NCBI RefSeq assembly: GCF_041146395.1
Contig: NC_090989.1
Location: 52,726,501-52,790,500 of the forward strand
Direction of reading: 5' to 3'
From: Eulemur rufifrons
Lineage: Eukaryota; Chordata; Mammalia; Primates; Lemuridae
Length of the DNA: 64,000 bases
Shown here: positions 1 through 10,461 of the stretch, piece after piece
Position numbering within the stretch: position 1 is the stretch's first letter
How the letters are laid out: every line of letters starts with the position of its first letter
Notes under the pieces: generated by a model
What the model was told of the DNA's origin: nothing
What the model saw: the letters and a program-made list of their open reading frames with translations, nothing else
The model's database searches: none
Program-made: the position numbers and the translations under genes

Positions 1-1678
1 GCCCCATCCCTTTTTTAAAGGAGATTTTTTATTTGGCCACATATGGGTTATATATTACGGTGCATAGAAGAAATCTGGCCACTCAATAATAAGAATATCT
101 CAAGGGAATATCCAGAGGAGCCCTGGGCAAGTACTGACAACCATTTATGACCAATGAGAACTAAGTGAACTGTGAATTTACTTTGAAAAATGGCTATTAG
201 TAATGAAAATGTCAAGCCAACTCTGACTTTCTATAACCGGAGTAGATGGATTCACCTTTTTACAAAGCTTCAGCATGCAAAACAGGTTCTGATCTCTCAC
301 CAGGATAAAAACCTATTCAGGGCTGTGGCTGGGAGCCCACAGCAGCAGTAGCTCAGAGAGGAATTTAATGGTTTTTAAATTATGGTTTTGGATGCCTCTA
401 AATTATTCTCAGAACCTGGGTAGGGCCAACCTGACCACTCGAATGTATTCATTTTCAAGTGGGAATATTTCAAAGATTGGCTGCAACATGAGGATACAAA
501 ATTCATACACATATGTGAAGTATGGATTTCTGTGCCATCTCAATTTGTATCTGTCTATACAATATATGGTTAATGTATGATTAAGCAAGAAGAAATTTAG
601 AAAATGCTGGCTCGGTGCCAGCTTGAATTATAGACTCCAAGTTAAGACAGAGTCTAAAACTCAAAGTATCTTGGACCCATCCCACATAGTAGTTGAATAT
701 TCCTGCATATTTCCTCAAAATCTACACTCTAAGTGTTCAGAATTTGGCACCAGAATTTAAATCTATGATGGTTTACTTTTATGTACCAGCTAAAATTTTC
801 AAAACCACCAGTTCTGTATTATCATAACCTGAGGCAATGAATAAACACTTGACTCCGTTAATCTTCACATAATTGTACCCTATAGTTAACCATGTATTTA
901 ATCAGTCTTACAGAACTGTACATTCCAAAGGAAGCAAATTGAAAGAGTTTTCACATTTGTTTCATATGCTGCCTTCCATATATACTATGTCCTTTTTTGA
1001 TACAGCAGAATGCCAGCAGAGATTTCTTTGAGGAGGAAGACATACTGTCCTTTTTAGAATAAACTATGTCAAATGAAAGGACCAGCTCCTTGCCTCTGGC
1101 TGGGCTCTGAGGAGAGAGGACATTTAAGTTGTAGTTATTTTCCTATCCTCATCTCTCTCTCACCTCTTTTTTTTGTTGTTGTTCTTTATTTTTATCTTTT
1201 CTCTATCTCTTCCAAATGGGAGTAAAAATTGGCTTGAAGTACGCTAGAAAATCAAAGGTACTAAAAAACTGAAACATGAAAGGAAAGGGGAGTCTACATG
1301 TAAATACTACCTTTTAGGTTATTTCTAAATCACCTCTATGCCCATCTGCTTGCTTTTCTTTCAAATTCAATTAGCATCATCATTTCTATCACCTTCCGTG
1401 TGCCAGGCCCAATGCCAGTCATTGGAGTTGTTCCAAAAAATGAGGCAGGACCGAGGGACTCATCACGATGTGGGAACACACATGTAAGCAATCACTACAT
1501 CATGCTAAATCACTGAAGACACACAGAACTTAATTATATTTCTATAGCTTTAAAAATATTATATAGTAAGAGATAAAGTGACCATTTCAACTCAACTCAC
1601 AACTAAAAATTAAAAATCCACAATGGTTCCAGATTTTTTCCTATGCATTTATAAATATAGCCATGTATTCATGCGTTA
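1..1678. other. Intergenic DNA, no gene seen
   Basis: AT-rich single-copy-looking DNA downstream of CD47. I see no exon with splice sites and no long open frame. A weak L2-like scrap lies around 1360-1470 (wording such as GTGCCAGGCCCAATGCCAG). The only open frame (70 codons near 368) has no recognisable protein content. Confidence 0.6.
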
Positions 1679-2220
1679 GGGGTCACCAAGACCACCCCAA
1701 GGTTCTCTGATTTGCTAGAAGGACTTAAGAACTCAGCATATAGTTATGCTCATTGCTAAGATTTATTACAGCGAAAAGGTATAGAGCAAAGTCAACGAAG
1801 GGAAAAAGCACATGGGACAAAGTCTGGAAGAAACCAGGCACATTCCAAGGGTCCTTGCCAAGGGCAGTCACACACATGCTTAATTCCCCAGCAAGGAGTT
1901 GTGACAGGTATGAAATGTCCACCAGGAAAGCTCTATAGAGACTCAGTGTCCAGCATTTTTATTGAGAGCTGGTCAGGCGAGCAGCCTCTAACTGGTACAT
2001 ATCAAAATTTCAGACCCCCCGAAGGAAAGCAGATGTTCAGCATAAACTATATGGTTCATATAAACAGTTTAGGCACAGTGAGCCACTCTTACCAGTTGGG
2101 AATGGTGGGAACTCTCCTGAATTCCAAGTTATCAGATGCCAGCCAAGGGCCAACCTTATAAGAAGGCCTTTCAAAGGATGGCAGACACGCCTGCTGTGTT
2201 AACTCTTTCTTGCACAATTA
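1679..2220 (-). mobile_element. Solitary endogenous retrovirus LTR
   Basis: Read on the minus strand the block begins TGTGCAAGAAAGAGTTAACA and runs to a GGTCTTGGTGACC-like end. Inside it has the AATAAA-type polyadenylation motif of an LTR (CTCAATAAAAATGCTGG on the minus strand, near 1960) and a second AATAAA near 1765. The block length of about 540 bp suits a solo LTR. No gag, pol or env remains lie on either side. I recognise the wording as a repeated mammalian LTR but cannot assign the subfamily with confidence. Small open frames inside it are not genes. Confidence 0.65.
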
Positions 2221-2254
2221 TTTATCCATCTTATCCAAAACGCCATTATGTTCT

Positions 2255-2530
2255 CTCTGCAACTTTTATTTTAGAGATGAAACTGATCACAGACATCTTT
2301 CCATGTCAGTTCATGTAGGTCTACCTAATTCTTTGTCATAGTCCCATAATATTCCCTTTATAGACACGTTATTTAACCATTCCTATATAGGTAGATAATT
2401 AGGGTTGTTTCCAATTTTTATATTACAAATTGTGACGCAATGAGCATCACAGAACATATATTCTTCATGTATTCTTGCCGATTGTTTCTGTTACATAGGA
2501 TTCTAGAAATGAGATTCCTGATGTCATTCA
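2255..2530 (-). mobile_element. Old L1 3' end fragment (L1M type)
   Basis: The text 'accattcctatataggtaga...ttgtttccaatttt...caatgagcatca' and 'ctagaaatgagattcctgatg' is the reverse complement of the 3' end shared by ancient mammalian L1 elements. It is heavily diverged and 5' truncated, with no coding capacity. It directly follows the LTR. Confidence 0.6.
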
Positions 2531-2559
2531 ATTAGAAAGGAAGGCCACTGTGTTGGAAT

Positions 2560-2870
2560 TTTAGTGGATATATTAGAGTGTGGACAGATTATCAGAAAAG
2601 AGGACAGTTAGGAGGGTATTAAAAGAATCCAGGTGACAGTTGATCAGGAGCTGGACGCAGCTGTTGCAAGGAACACGGTGAGGAGCAGAATAGTGAAGAT
2701 TTAATTAGAAGGCAAGACAGTAGGCACTGATGGTGGGTAGGAAGTGGAGAGTGAGCAAGGAGGAGTTAAAGGTGACTCCTAGTTATGTGGTCTTGCAGGC
2801 AGCAGCTAGGTGAAATGCAAGGAGAACAATTAAAAAGCAATTTCAATAATTTAGGGAAGAAATGATAGGG
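2560..2870 (+). repeat. Ancient interspersed repeat, family not assigned
   Basis: The stretch reads 'agaggacagttaggagggtattaaaagaatccaggtgacag' and later 'aggagttaaaggtgactcctagttatg'. I recognise this wording as a dispersed mammalian repeat. A second, more decayed copy of the same family appears near 20170-20640. No coding content is visible. Confidence 0.45.
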
Positions 2871-3801
2871 GCTCGGATTGTTCATTCACTGATCCATGCA
2901 TGCATCTATATTGAGCATCTGTTGTGTCAGCCCCTCTGTTAGCGGTTCTCATTGGTGCCTTTTCTTTTTCTTCTTTTTTCTATTGCCAAAAATATTGAGA
3001 TAGAAATTTGATGCAATATCGAGTCTAAGTAACTTGTCTTTAATGAACTTCATTGCTATTCTTTGTGAATGATACAAAGCTCAATAAAAGCTGCGGAGAA
3101 TGATGGTGCATCAGGTCTCAGATACTTGAATAATTTGCACACACTTTAGAGTAAAAGTATGAGAAAGGAGGGGGAAAGGAATCATGAAAACAAGTAAGAT
3201 CTCTTCTGTGTCGAGGTTTGAAAGCAGGCTCCCTCCCACGCACCGATTTTAGACAAATGCCCTTAGCAAACATGAGCAGGCGATCCCATCTGCCCCCAGA
3301 CACCTTCTCTCCTGAGCAGTTCCAGGTATCGCTTGTGGGGGCATCAAGTGTGACTTGAAAGAGAGATGCCAGTAAGCGGTTTTCTTTATTATTTTCACTG
3401 ATTTGCTGTCCTCTTCACATTGGCCACTTTTCCCTACTCCATGAGCCTAAAATGCAGCTTTCCATCACCTGAAGCCCAGATGCATATAAATTGCAATCTG
3501 GATGATAAGGGGAGTTTTATTTTTATAGAGTTTTATGCACCCTTTAATAGAAATTTACGTGCTTTTATGCATTTTATTTCACCACTTGTTTGAATTTATA
3601 TTGGAATCTGCTTTCTGATTAAGTTTATTTGACTAGGCAGAGAAGTCTCATTCTACATTCATTTGTACCCAGTATATGTAAGGAAGGAGATCTCACACAT
3701 CCTTTGCAAAAATTTTTTCATCATTTCTGAAGCCCATATGGGGGTCACATTTTTTTCTTTCTACAGACATAAACCTCTTTATTCTCCTTTTAATTCATGT
3801 A
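2871..3801. other. Intergenic DNA, nothing recognised
   Basis: AT-rich sequence between an old repeat and the 5'-truncated L1. No splice-flanked open frame, no RNA gene and no clear repeat were seen. Confidence 0.5.
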
Positions 3802-3819
3802 AAAAGTCAAGTTATAGTC
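3802..3819 (+). repeat. Left target-site duplication of L1
   Basis: AAAAGTCAAGTTATAGTC here is repeated exactly at 4664-4681, bracketing the L1 fragment between them. An 18-bp perfect match is the expected footprint of target-primed reverse transcription. Confidence 0.85.
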
Positions 3820-4663
3820 TCCAAAGAAGATATATAAATGGTCAATAAGCACATGAAAAGATGTTCAACATCACTAATCATTAGCAAAATGCAAATCAAA
3901 ACTACAACGAGATACCACTTCCCACCCATTAGGATGGCCGTTATTTAAAAAGCAGAAAATGACAAGTGTTGGTGAGAAGGTGGAGAAATTGGAACCCTTG
4001 TGCTTTGCTGGTGGGAATGTAAAATAGTGCAGGCTTTATGGAAAACAGTATGACGCTTCCTCAAAAACTAAACCTAGAGTTACCATGTGATTCTGCAATT
4101 CTACTTCCATGTAGAAATTTTCTACCCAAAAGAATTGAAAACTGAGAGTTGAACAGATATTTGTAGAACAATATTCATATTAATAACAGCATTATTCACA
4201 ATGGCCAAAAGGTGGAAATGAACCAAGTGTACACCAGTGGATGAATGGATAAACAAAATGTGGTATCTAGATAAAAAGGAATATTATTCAGCCTTAAAAA
4301 GGAATGAAATTCTGATATGTGCTACTACATGGAAGAACCTTGAAGACATTATGCTAAGTGATATAAGCCAGACACAAAAGGACAAATATTGTATGAGTCC
4401 ACTTATATGAGATTCCCAGACTAGTCAAATTCGTAGAGATAGACAGTAGAATGGCGGTGGTCAGGGGAGGGGGAGATGGGGAGTTATTGTATAAAGGGTG
4501 CAGAGTTTCAGTTTGGGAAGATATAAGAGTTCTGGGGATGGATGGTGGTGATGGTTGTACAACAATGTAAACACACTTACTGCTACTGAGCTGTACACTT
4601 AAAAATGGTTACAATGGTAAATTCCATGTTACGTACATTTTAATGCAATTTAAAAAACTTAAG
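3820..4663 (+). mobile_element. 5'-truncated L1, 3' end of ORF2 plus 3' UTR
   Basis: Plus-strand L1 tail. It begins in the ORF2 C-terminal region ('aatggtcaataagcacatgaaaag', 'atgcaaatcaaaactacaa') and runs through the conserved 'atggataaacaaaatgtggtat' and 'atggaatattattcag' style segments. It ends in a 3' UTR with 'ggtaaattccatgttacgtacatttta'. The element is 5' truncated at about 840 bp and its reading frame is broken by many stops. An exact 18-bp target-site duplication flanks it. The 3' UTR is of the older L1M kind, so such a clean duplication is slightly surprising. Confidence 0.85.
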
Positions 4664-4681
4664 AAAAGTCAAGTTATAGTC
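4664..4681 (+). repeat. Right target-site duplication of L1
   Basis: Exact copy of the 18 bases at 3802-3819, immediately after the A-rich end of the L1 fragment. Confidence 0.85.
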
Positions 4682-4689
4682 GGAGCTGC

Positions 4690-5764
4690 CTGGGCTAACG
4701 TGCACTTTTTTCCTACTGGTATTTTCTGCTCACTCTGAGGGATGCTCTCTCTTTTCTCTGTCTCTCATCTCGGCTTCCTCTCCCCGCCCTAGTGCCTTTT
4801 GCACTCTATTCCCTCTTCCTCATTTACCAAAAAAACTTTCTGTAAGGATAGGCTCTGATACAATCAGTAATCCTCTGTAAGTATTTGAGCCAATATGATA
4901 GTTTTCTTTGGTGTGTTTTCATTTTAAGGCTTATCTCTAGTTGAAAAATATAAGATTGTATTTCCTGGTGAAGACGGCCTTCCAGGGCCCCTGAAGTCTC
5001 TATGCTATGCACCCTGTGCCTCTGCAGAGGGCTGATGCGCTGGTGGATGCAGTTGGGAAAACGAAAGTCACTGCAAGTATTTCAAGCAAAGAGGGATTTA
5101 ATACAGGGAGTGAAGCTCCCAAACTGTTGTGGGGAAAGGTAACAAAAATGGGAGTGGGGGAGTTGCTCCCCAGAAATCAGGCCCTGCAGTCTATGCCACC
5201 GGCCCTATAGGAACTCACTTCCCTCTGAGCCCACAGGACTCTGTGTCCCTGCTGCCTACTCAGCTGCTTCATAAGCCAGCTGTCATCAGTCCCCGCCTCA
5301 GGGGAGCCCACTGCTCCCGTCGCCGTCTCTGCAGGGGTTGGCATTAGACTGCTGTAGCCAGAAAAAGAATCTCTGTACCTGCCCCCTGCTCTCAAGCAAA
5401 TGCCTCCCATGGGCAGAATCTGAACTGGAACCCCTCCCCACCCCCCATCCCCCACCCCCAGGACAGAGGAGTCTGAGAAATGTAGTGTACAGGTTTCTAG
5501 CCCTTGTGATCTGGGGAGAACACAGAGGAGTATGTGCTTGTGCATGGCAGGCAGTTTCCTGCACAACCCAGTGCTGGGTGGCAGTTGAAATGAGCACCTT
5601 CACAGAGACGGCTTGACCCCTGCACCACGAGTCAGCTTCTCAGCCTCAGGCTCTAGAAGGATTATAGCTCCCAAGTCAGACAGGCCTGTCTCACCACCCT
5701 GCGATCGTGGGCAATAACTGCAGTAGCCATTCTCCAAACCCCTTCAGGAAGCCAAGTGCTCCGT
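4690..5764. other. GC-richer intergenic DNA with shadow open frames
   Basis: From about 4980 to 5640 the composition is C/G-rich. Several overlapping open frames of 70-129 codons exist on both strands, which is what low stop density in GC-rich DNA produces. I recognise no protein domain, signal peptide or splice structure. A run of C-rich sequence (near 5432-5460) is low complexity. Confidence 0.5.
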
Positions 5765-5910
5765 GAAGTGCTTTAAACTTTACACCCACAAGCTTGTAAG
5801 GTAGGCTTTAGAATTTCTATTTCACTGACAAGGAAACTGGAGTCAGGGAGGATGGGCCACACAGCAACCAAGTGGTGGGGCTGGGATTTGAACCCAGGTC
5901 TGACCAACTC
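5765..5910 (-). mobile_element. MIR fragment
   Basis: Reverse-complement MIR core: 'tatttcactgacaaggaaactgg', 'cacacagcaaccaagtggtgg', 'gggatttgaacccaggtctga'. Ancient tRNA-derived SINE, diverged and without coding function. Confidence 0.8.
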
Positions 5911-6249
5911 CTCTCATGTTTGACCTTCAATTTCCTCTGATCTTCAATTTCCAACTCACACTTTGTTGGGGGTTTGACGAGATCCTAGATACGCGTCTAC
6001 AGTTTTACATTCGTGTGTCCTTATCTGCAGGAGTGTTGCTCTCACCTCTCTCCGTTGGCTCCTGTTCTGGGCAAGCACCTCCGTGCAGAGCATGCACTGT
6101 GGGGGCCCCCTCCCACCTGAAACTGCATGAGCGGGTGTCGATCCACAGCACGGCCTTCCTGGTTCCCGCAAGTGGACCCACTCCTGGACCTAAGGAGTCA
6201 GGACACTCGGAGTTGTTTCTGCCACTGGGCTACCTCTCCCCACGAACCC

Positions 6250-6625
6250 CTGTATTCCTTTCCAGTGGCTGCTGTAACAAATTACCATAAACTTAGTGGC
6301 TTAAAACAACAGAAACCTATTCTCTCCCGGTTCTGGAGAAGTCTGAAATCTAGGCGTCGGCAGGGCCGCACCCCTCCAAAGGCTCCAGGGGAGAATCCTT
6401 CCTTGTCTCTTGCAGCTTCTTTGTTCTGGGTATCTGTGTAATTTCCCTCCACCTCACTCGTCAAGGCTACATGTAAAGGCATGTAGCGCTCACCTGGATA
6501 ATGCAGGGCGATCACCTCTTCGTAAGATCCTTAATCACGTCTGCAAAGACCTTTTTCCCAAATAAGGTACCAATCACAGAAGTCAGGGATTGGGAGGTGG
6601 CCATGTCCTTGTAGATACCACTCAG
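6250..6625 (-). mobile_element. MaLR LTR (MLT1-type)
   Basis: The block opens with 'ggctgctgtaacaaattaccataaact' followed by 'gtggcttaaaacaacagaaac' and 'ctcccggttctggag'. This is the reverse complement of the 3' end of MLT1-type MaLR LTRs. Further along, 'tgcaaagacctttttcccaaataaggt' and the closing segment also fit. The middle is diverged. No internal retroviral sequence is attached. Confidence 0.7.
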
Positions 6626-7689
6626 CCCACCGTGCCCTCCTTGGGAACCGGAAGGAAAGAAAGGCTTTCTGTCTTTCCAGGAGCACATCTTCAGGTTGGG
6701 GCCTTTCTCCTTCATTCTGTAACATCCTTCCTCCAGCTTCTTCTTGGCAGTGCCAATGAAAAAAATCAGAGACCTTAAGGCACACACTAAAAAAGTAGAT
6801 ATTGACAAATGCAGCTGTGCTGTCTTCTTCAGGTGGGCGAAGTGGATAAAGCCAGTCTGGCATTATTTCCAGTGCGGATCAGGCACACTCCCAGGAGCTC
6901 CCTCACCTCCAGGCTCAGAAATCCCTACATGGTCCTCACCTCAAAGCAACTACCCAAATTAGTCTTTCTCCTTTCTGGCACTCTGCCCTGGACAGAAACA
7001 CAAGAGAAGCTTCCTCAACTAACTTACCCCCTCTGGTTTCTTCTTCCTGGACCTTAGTTCACTAAGAAGCTTCTTCAGTGTTCCTCTCCCCAGCTTCTGA
7101 ATTGTGTCGCATGAATCCCTGGCATGCACCCTGGCAGGCATCCCCACATTTGAACTTCCTGTTTCCTCCCTCCCAGATTCAGCTCCACATTTTCACTTCT
7201 CACTTTCTTCCCAGGCTGCCATTAGTGAAAGCATAAAGCACCAGCTTTGGACAACTCTGTGATATTCTCCTGGCCCAGGAAGAGCGGGGGTGGTTGCTCT
7301 AGATTCTCATGCAGGATTTGGGAGAAGGCATTTCCACTCTCCGAATCCTCAGTGGCAAAAGGACCGGCAGGCTCAGCTCTCTGCTGTCTCTGCCCAGAGC
7401 CACCGACTGGAATCAGGAGGGTCAGTCACCTCTCCCGGCGTGGAGTCTCTTCCACAGGTGAAACAAGACTTGCAAACCCGCACACCAGGTGGCTTCCAGT
7501 CTGAAGCGGGGGCTCCTCCTGGCTTCCTTCACCACTTGGTAGATGCCTTCATTCACTTTATACAGGGGCCTGGACTTTTGATTGTCATCTGTCCCCATAC
7601 CTGATATAGGACAGATACAGTTTCTCTAAACGCCACTGAATAGCTTCCTTTTATACAGCATTTTCCAATTTTGCGGAACTTTTCACATG
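6626..7689. other. Intergenic DNA, no gene seen
   Basis: Mixed composition with pyrimidine-rich stretches (about 7010-7210). Short open frames on both strands have no recognisable domain. I see no exon-like unit with flanking splice signals that I would defend. Confidence 0.5.
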
Positions 7690-7830
7690 GATTTTTATTT
7701 GATCCTGAAAACAAACCAATGAAGCGGTTGGTTGGATATTACTAACCTCATTTCACAGATTAAGAAACTGTGGTTATGCGATTTGTACCAAGTCACCAGC
7801 CTGCACGTGAAGAGGTGGGGCCCCAGTGCA
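7690..7830 (-). mobile_element. MIR fragment
   Basis: Reverse-complement MIR core: 'ctcatttcacagattaagaaactg', followed by 'accaagtcaccagcctgc'. The outer parts are too diverged to delimit exactly. Confidence 0.65.
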
Positions 7831-8004
7831 GGAAATTTGGTTGTGAAGGCAGCTTGCTTCCTGCTCCTGGGCTTGTCCTCTTATTTTCCCAGATTTTCCT
7901 TCCCTCCCTGCCTTTCTCTCTTTCTCTTTTCATGTTCTCTTTGTCCCTCTGACTCAGTTTCCTACCATGTATCTCCCTCTCTGTTCTAATTCTTCCTGTT
8001 ATCA

Positions 8005-8165
8005 TCCTAGACCTGAGATCCTATACTGGCTTCATGACTTAGCAACTGTGTGACCTTGGGCATAGTTCTTGACCTTGCTGAGCTTCAGTCTCTTCATCTG
8101 AAAATAAGAATAATACCAACATCTTCCCGGGGCTATGGTGGAGGTTTAATAAGATTGTATTTATA
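8005..8165 (+). mobile_element. MIR fragment
   Basis: Sense MIR: 'gcaactgtgtgaccttgggca', 'cagtctcttcatctgaaaataag', then 'ttaataagattgta'. These match the conserved core and the tail of this ancient SINE. Confidence 0.8.
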
Positions 8166-8168
8166 TAT

Positions 8169-8221
8169 AAAGAGATAGAGACGAGAGAGAGAACAAGAGG
8201 AGGGGAGAGAGGGAATGGAAT
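8169..8221 (+). repeat. Purine-rich (GA) tract
   Basis: About 50 bases that are almost all A and G on the plus strand (AGAGATAGAGACGAGAGAG and onward), directly after the MIR. Low-complexity tract; mirror-type purine tracts can form non-B DNA. Confidence 0.7.
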
Positions 8222-8229
8222 TAATAGTC

Positions 8230-9540
8230 TCTGGCACTTGACTGCCAGTCAGCAGAAATCTCCTTCCTCTACTATTTTAATAGCGTGGACTCATGGCTAC
8301 AACTATACACTTTTGTCCCTCATTCACCTGTGTCCTTCTTATCACGGAAGTGTTGGGTTTGATTTATCAGGAGACCCTGGCTGTGCCTCTGTGACTACGA
8401 GCCGTGGCCAGATGAGGGAAGCCTGATAGATGTGGTCGCAGTGATTAATAGCAGCCTGTCTCCGGAGCTCGCAGAGTGGCGTGTGAGAGGCAGTGCCCCG
8501 ACTCCACTTCTAATTCTGTATTGTCATCTGTGGCTGTTTGGCCAAGCGGAGGCCCAACGCCCACAGCACAGTGTCTGGCTGCCAGCCCTGGATTTCCTGG
8601 GTCAGCAAGACAGATTCCCTGACAGGAAAAGAAAATGATCCCAAGCAATGGTATTTACCCAGAGCGGGGTGTGAGCGCGGGGTGCGTGTGCAGCTGCACT
8701 TCACTCCCTGACGGCTTTCAGCACTGGCCGGAGCGTGAGCCGGAGACGGCGCAGCGAGGGCATGTTCCTGCAGGTTTCACCCCTGTCCCTGCAATGCCAT
8801 TATCTGGTGCTTTCCCAGTGAGAAATTCATCAGCAGGATGACACGCCGGGGAATGTGAAGAGAAGTGTCTGTTTTCAGACGGTATAGCTACTGAGCTTCG
8901 CCCATCTTTTGCTAATGAAATAGCATTATTTTGCAAAGCCAGGTACTTACCTACTTCTGTTCTGCAGATATCGAAATGCCTCAGCATAAGGAGGATATAA
9001 ACAGAAAGAAACTCTGGATGTATCATTGTGACTTGCTAAAGTTAGGATTTTCTTCCCCCACCTACATGTCTTGAACACTGTTGTCAGAGCGTTTACTGAT
9101 TCTCTTCAAGGGGAAAAGCAACGGTGATTATGTCTTAGTCTTTCCCAGGCCAGGGATCAGAGTGGTCAGTAGTGCTTCTGGGACTGCCATCTGTCGGGGA
9201 CGGGGAGGCCGAGGGCCTGGGCTGCTGCGCCAGCGGCCCTGAGCTCAGCCTCGCAGTGGAGTTGGAGAAAACACCACAGTTCCTATTTAAAATTATACAG
9301 TTGGATGATGTTTCTCTTGGCTGCAACTATAAAAGCTGGTGCCCAGAGCCAATTTTTGGCAAAACTGAGAAGTATGAAGTTTTTTTTTCCTTCTAACATC
9401 CCAGCATTCCTCTTTATCACTTTTTCTCTTGATCCCTCTCCAAGTTCCCCAAGACATCTTTCTTCCTTTACCTCATCCACATCTGAATGCTGAAGATCTG
9501 AAACATATTTTCTATGTCTGTAAGTGGTTGACAAAATCTA
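8230..9540. other. GC/CpG-richer unannotated block
   Basis: Around 8440-8860 and 9180-9260 the DNA is clearly more GC- and CpG-rich than its surroundings (for example 'gagccggagacggcgcagcg' and 'ggggacggggaggccgag'). No open frame has recognisable protein content, and no repeat family accounts for the block. It could be a distal regulatory element or old single-copy sequence. The function is unknown. Confidence 0.4.
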
Positions 9541-9543
9541 GAG

Positions 9544-9711
9544 CAGCGCTTCACAACTGGAATGTGTGCAGGACTCTCTCCTCCTATGTTAACACACAGA
9601 TTCAGATCCCGGAGGTCTGCAGCGGGGCCTGGGGTTCTGCATTTTTAACAAGCTCTCGGGTGATGCTCATGTTGCTGGTCTGTGGACCACACTCTGGGTA
9701 GCAAAGCCTTA
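9544..9711 (+). mobile_element. hAT-Charlie fossil (MER5A-like)
   Basis: Starts near 'cagcgcttcacaactggaatgtg', with 'gggttctgcatttttaacaagc', 'gtgatgctcatgttgctggtc' and 'ggaccacactctgggtagcaa'. These blocks match the non-autonomous MER5A family in order. Immobile remnant. Confidence 0.8.
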
Positions 9712-10380
9712 AACCAGTCCTCAGGGGAGAAAATGGGAATTCGGAGAGGCCTTCCTTTCCCCCTCTGGTTAGGGAAGTGTGTGTGTGTCACTTATTTCCC
9801 GGTGACTAGTTATGTCCTTGTGCTCTCTTTAGATCATGCAATGTGATTGGTTTGCTTGATCAAAATTTTAAATTAATTGCTCAGGTTTCAGTTCTCATTG
9901 CCTGACACACAGCCATGATAAATACAATTTTCACTTTTTAGAAATGCGTCCTCTCTATAAATACCCCGATTTCTCGTGTTGGTAAAGATCAATCAGATTG
10001 AAACTGAGTTTCTTGTGAATTTTGTTTTTCTACTCTGTGTTTGTGGGCAGCAGTGAATAGAGGGGTCCCTAGGTAGGGCCAGAGGAGATGCCCCTGATGG
10101 CTGAGTCTTATCCTCCGCTGCCGTTCAATGCATCTAGCTGACTGCCGGAAGAAATAGTTTCAGTGAGACACTGAATCATCTGAAGATGGAATTCATTTTA
10201 GCAGATAGAAAAAATCCAGCCCACAAGCTAGACCCAGCACCAAAGCCTCAGTCCAGAGTGGCACAGGTTGGTCCTCACCTCAACCTTGCTTTGGTACCTT
10301 TTTAGCAGAATGAAATGCATGAAAGAGGGAGGTCAGCCTCAGGCTCTCCCATCCCCAGGGCCTTTGCGGGGGTGCCAGCC
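9712..10380. other. Intergenic DNA, possibly conserved AT-rich block
   Basis: About 9830-10020 is an AT-rich, non-repetitive stretch with intact-looking motifs (CCAAT-box-like GATTGG, TTAATTAATT-type homeodomain sites, TATAAATA). It has no open frame and I recognise no repeat. It may be a conserved non-coding element, but that cannot be shown without an alignment. Confidence 0.35.
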
Positions 10381-10406
10381 ACAGAGGGTGGCAACAGAGG
10401 GTGGCG
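10381..10406 (+). repeat. 13-bp direct duplication
   Basis: ACAGAGGGTGGCA at 10381-10393 is followed at once by ACAGAGGGTGGCG at 10394-10406, a two-copy tandem duplication just upstream of the minisatellite. Confidence 0.85.
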
Positions 10407-10418
10407 GCAGACGTGCCC

Positions 10419-10461
10419 AGCAACGGCAGTAGCAACAGCAGTAGCAACGGCAGTAGCAATG
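10419..10461 (+). repeat. 12-bp minisatellite
   Basis: Three and a half units of AGCAAC(G/A)GCAGT. The first and third units are identical and the second has one G-to-A change. The repeat creates alternating Ala/Thr/Val strings in several frames, which explains open frames here on both strands. It is not a coding signal. Confidence 0.85.

Noticed and set aside
1679..2220. Possible larger provirus around the LTR
   Set aside because: No gag, pol or env-like sequence and no second LTR nearby, so it is treated as a solitary LTR.
5177..5616. Overlapping open frames of 92-129 codons on both strands
   Set aside because: GC-rich sequence with low stop density. The frames overlap each other, have no domain and no splice evidence.
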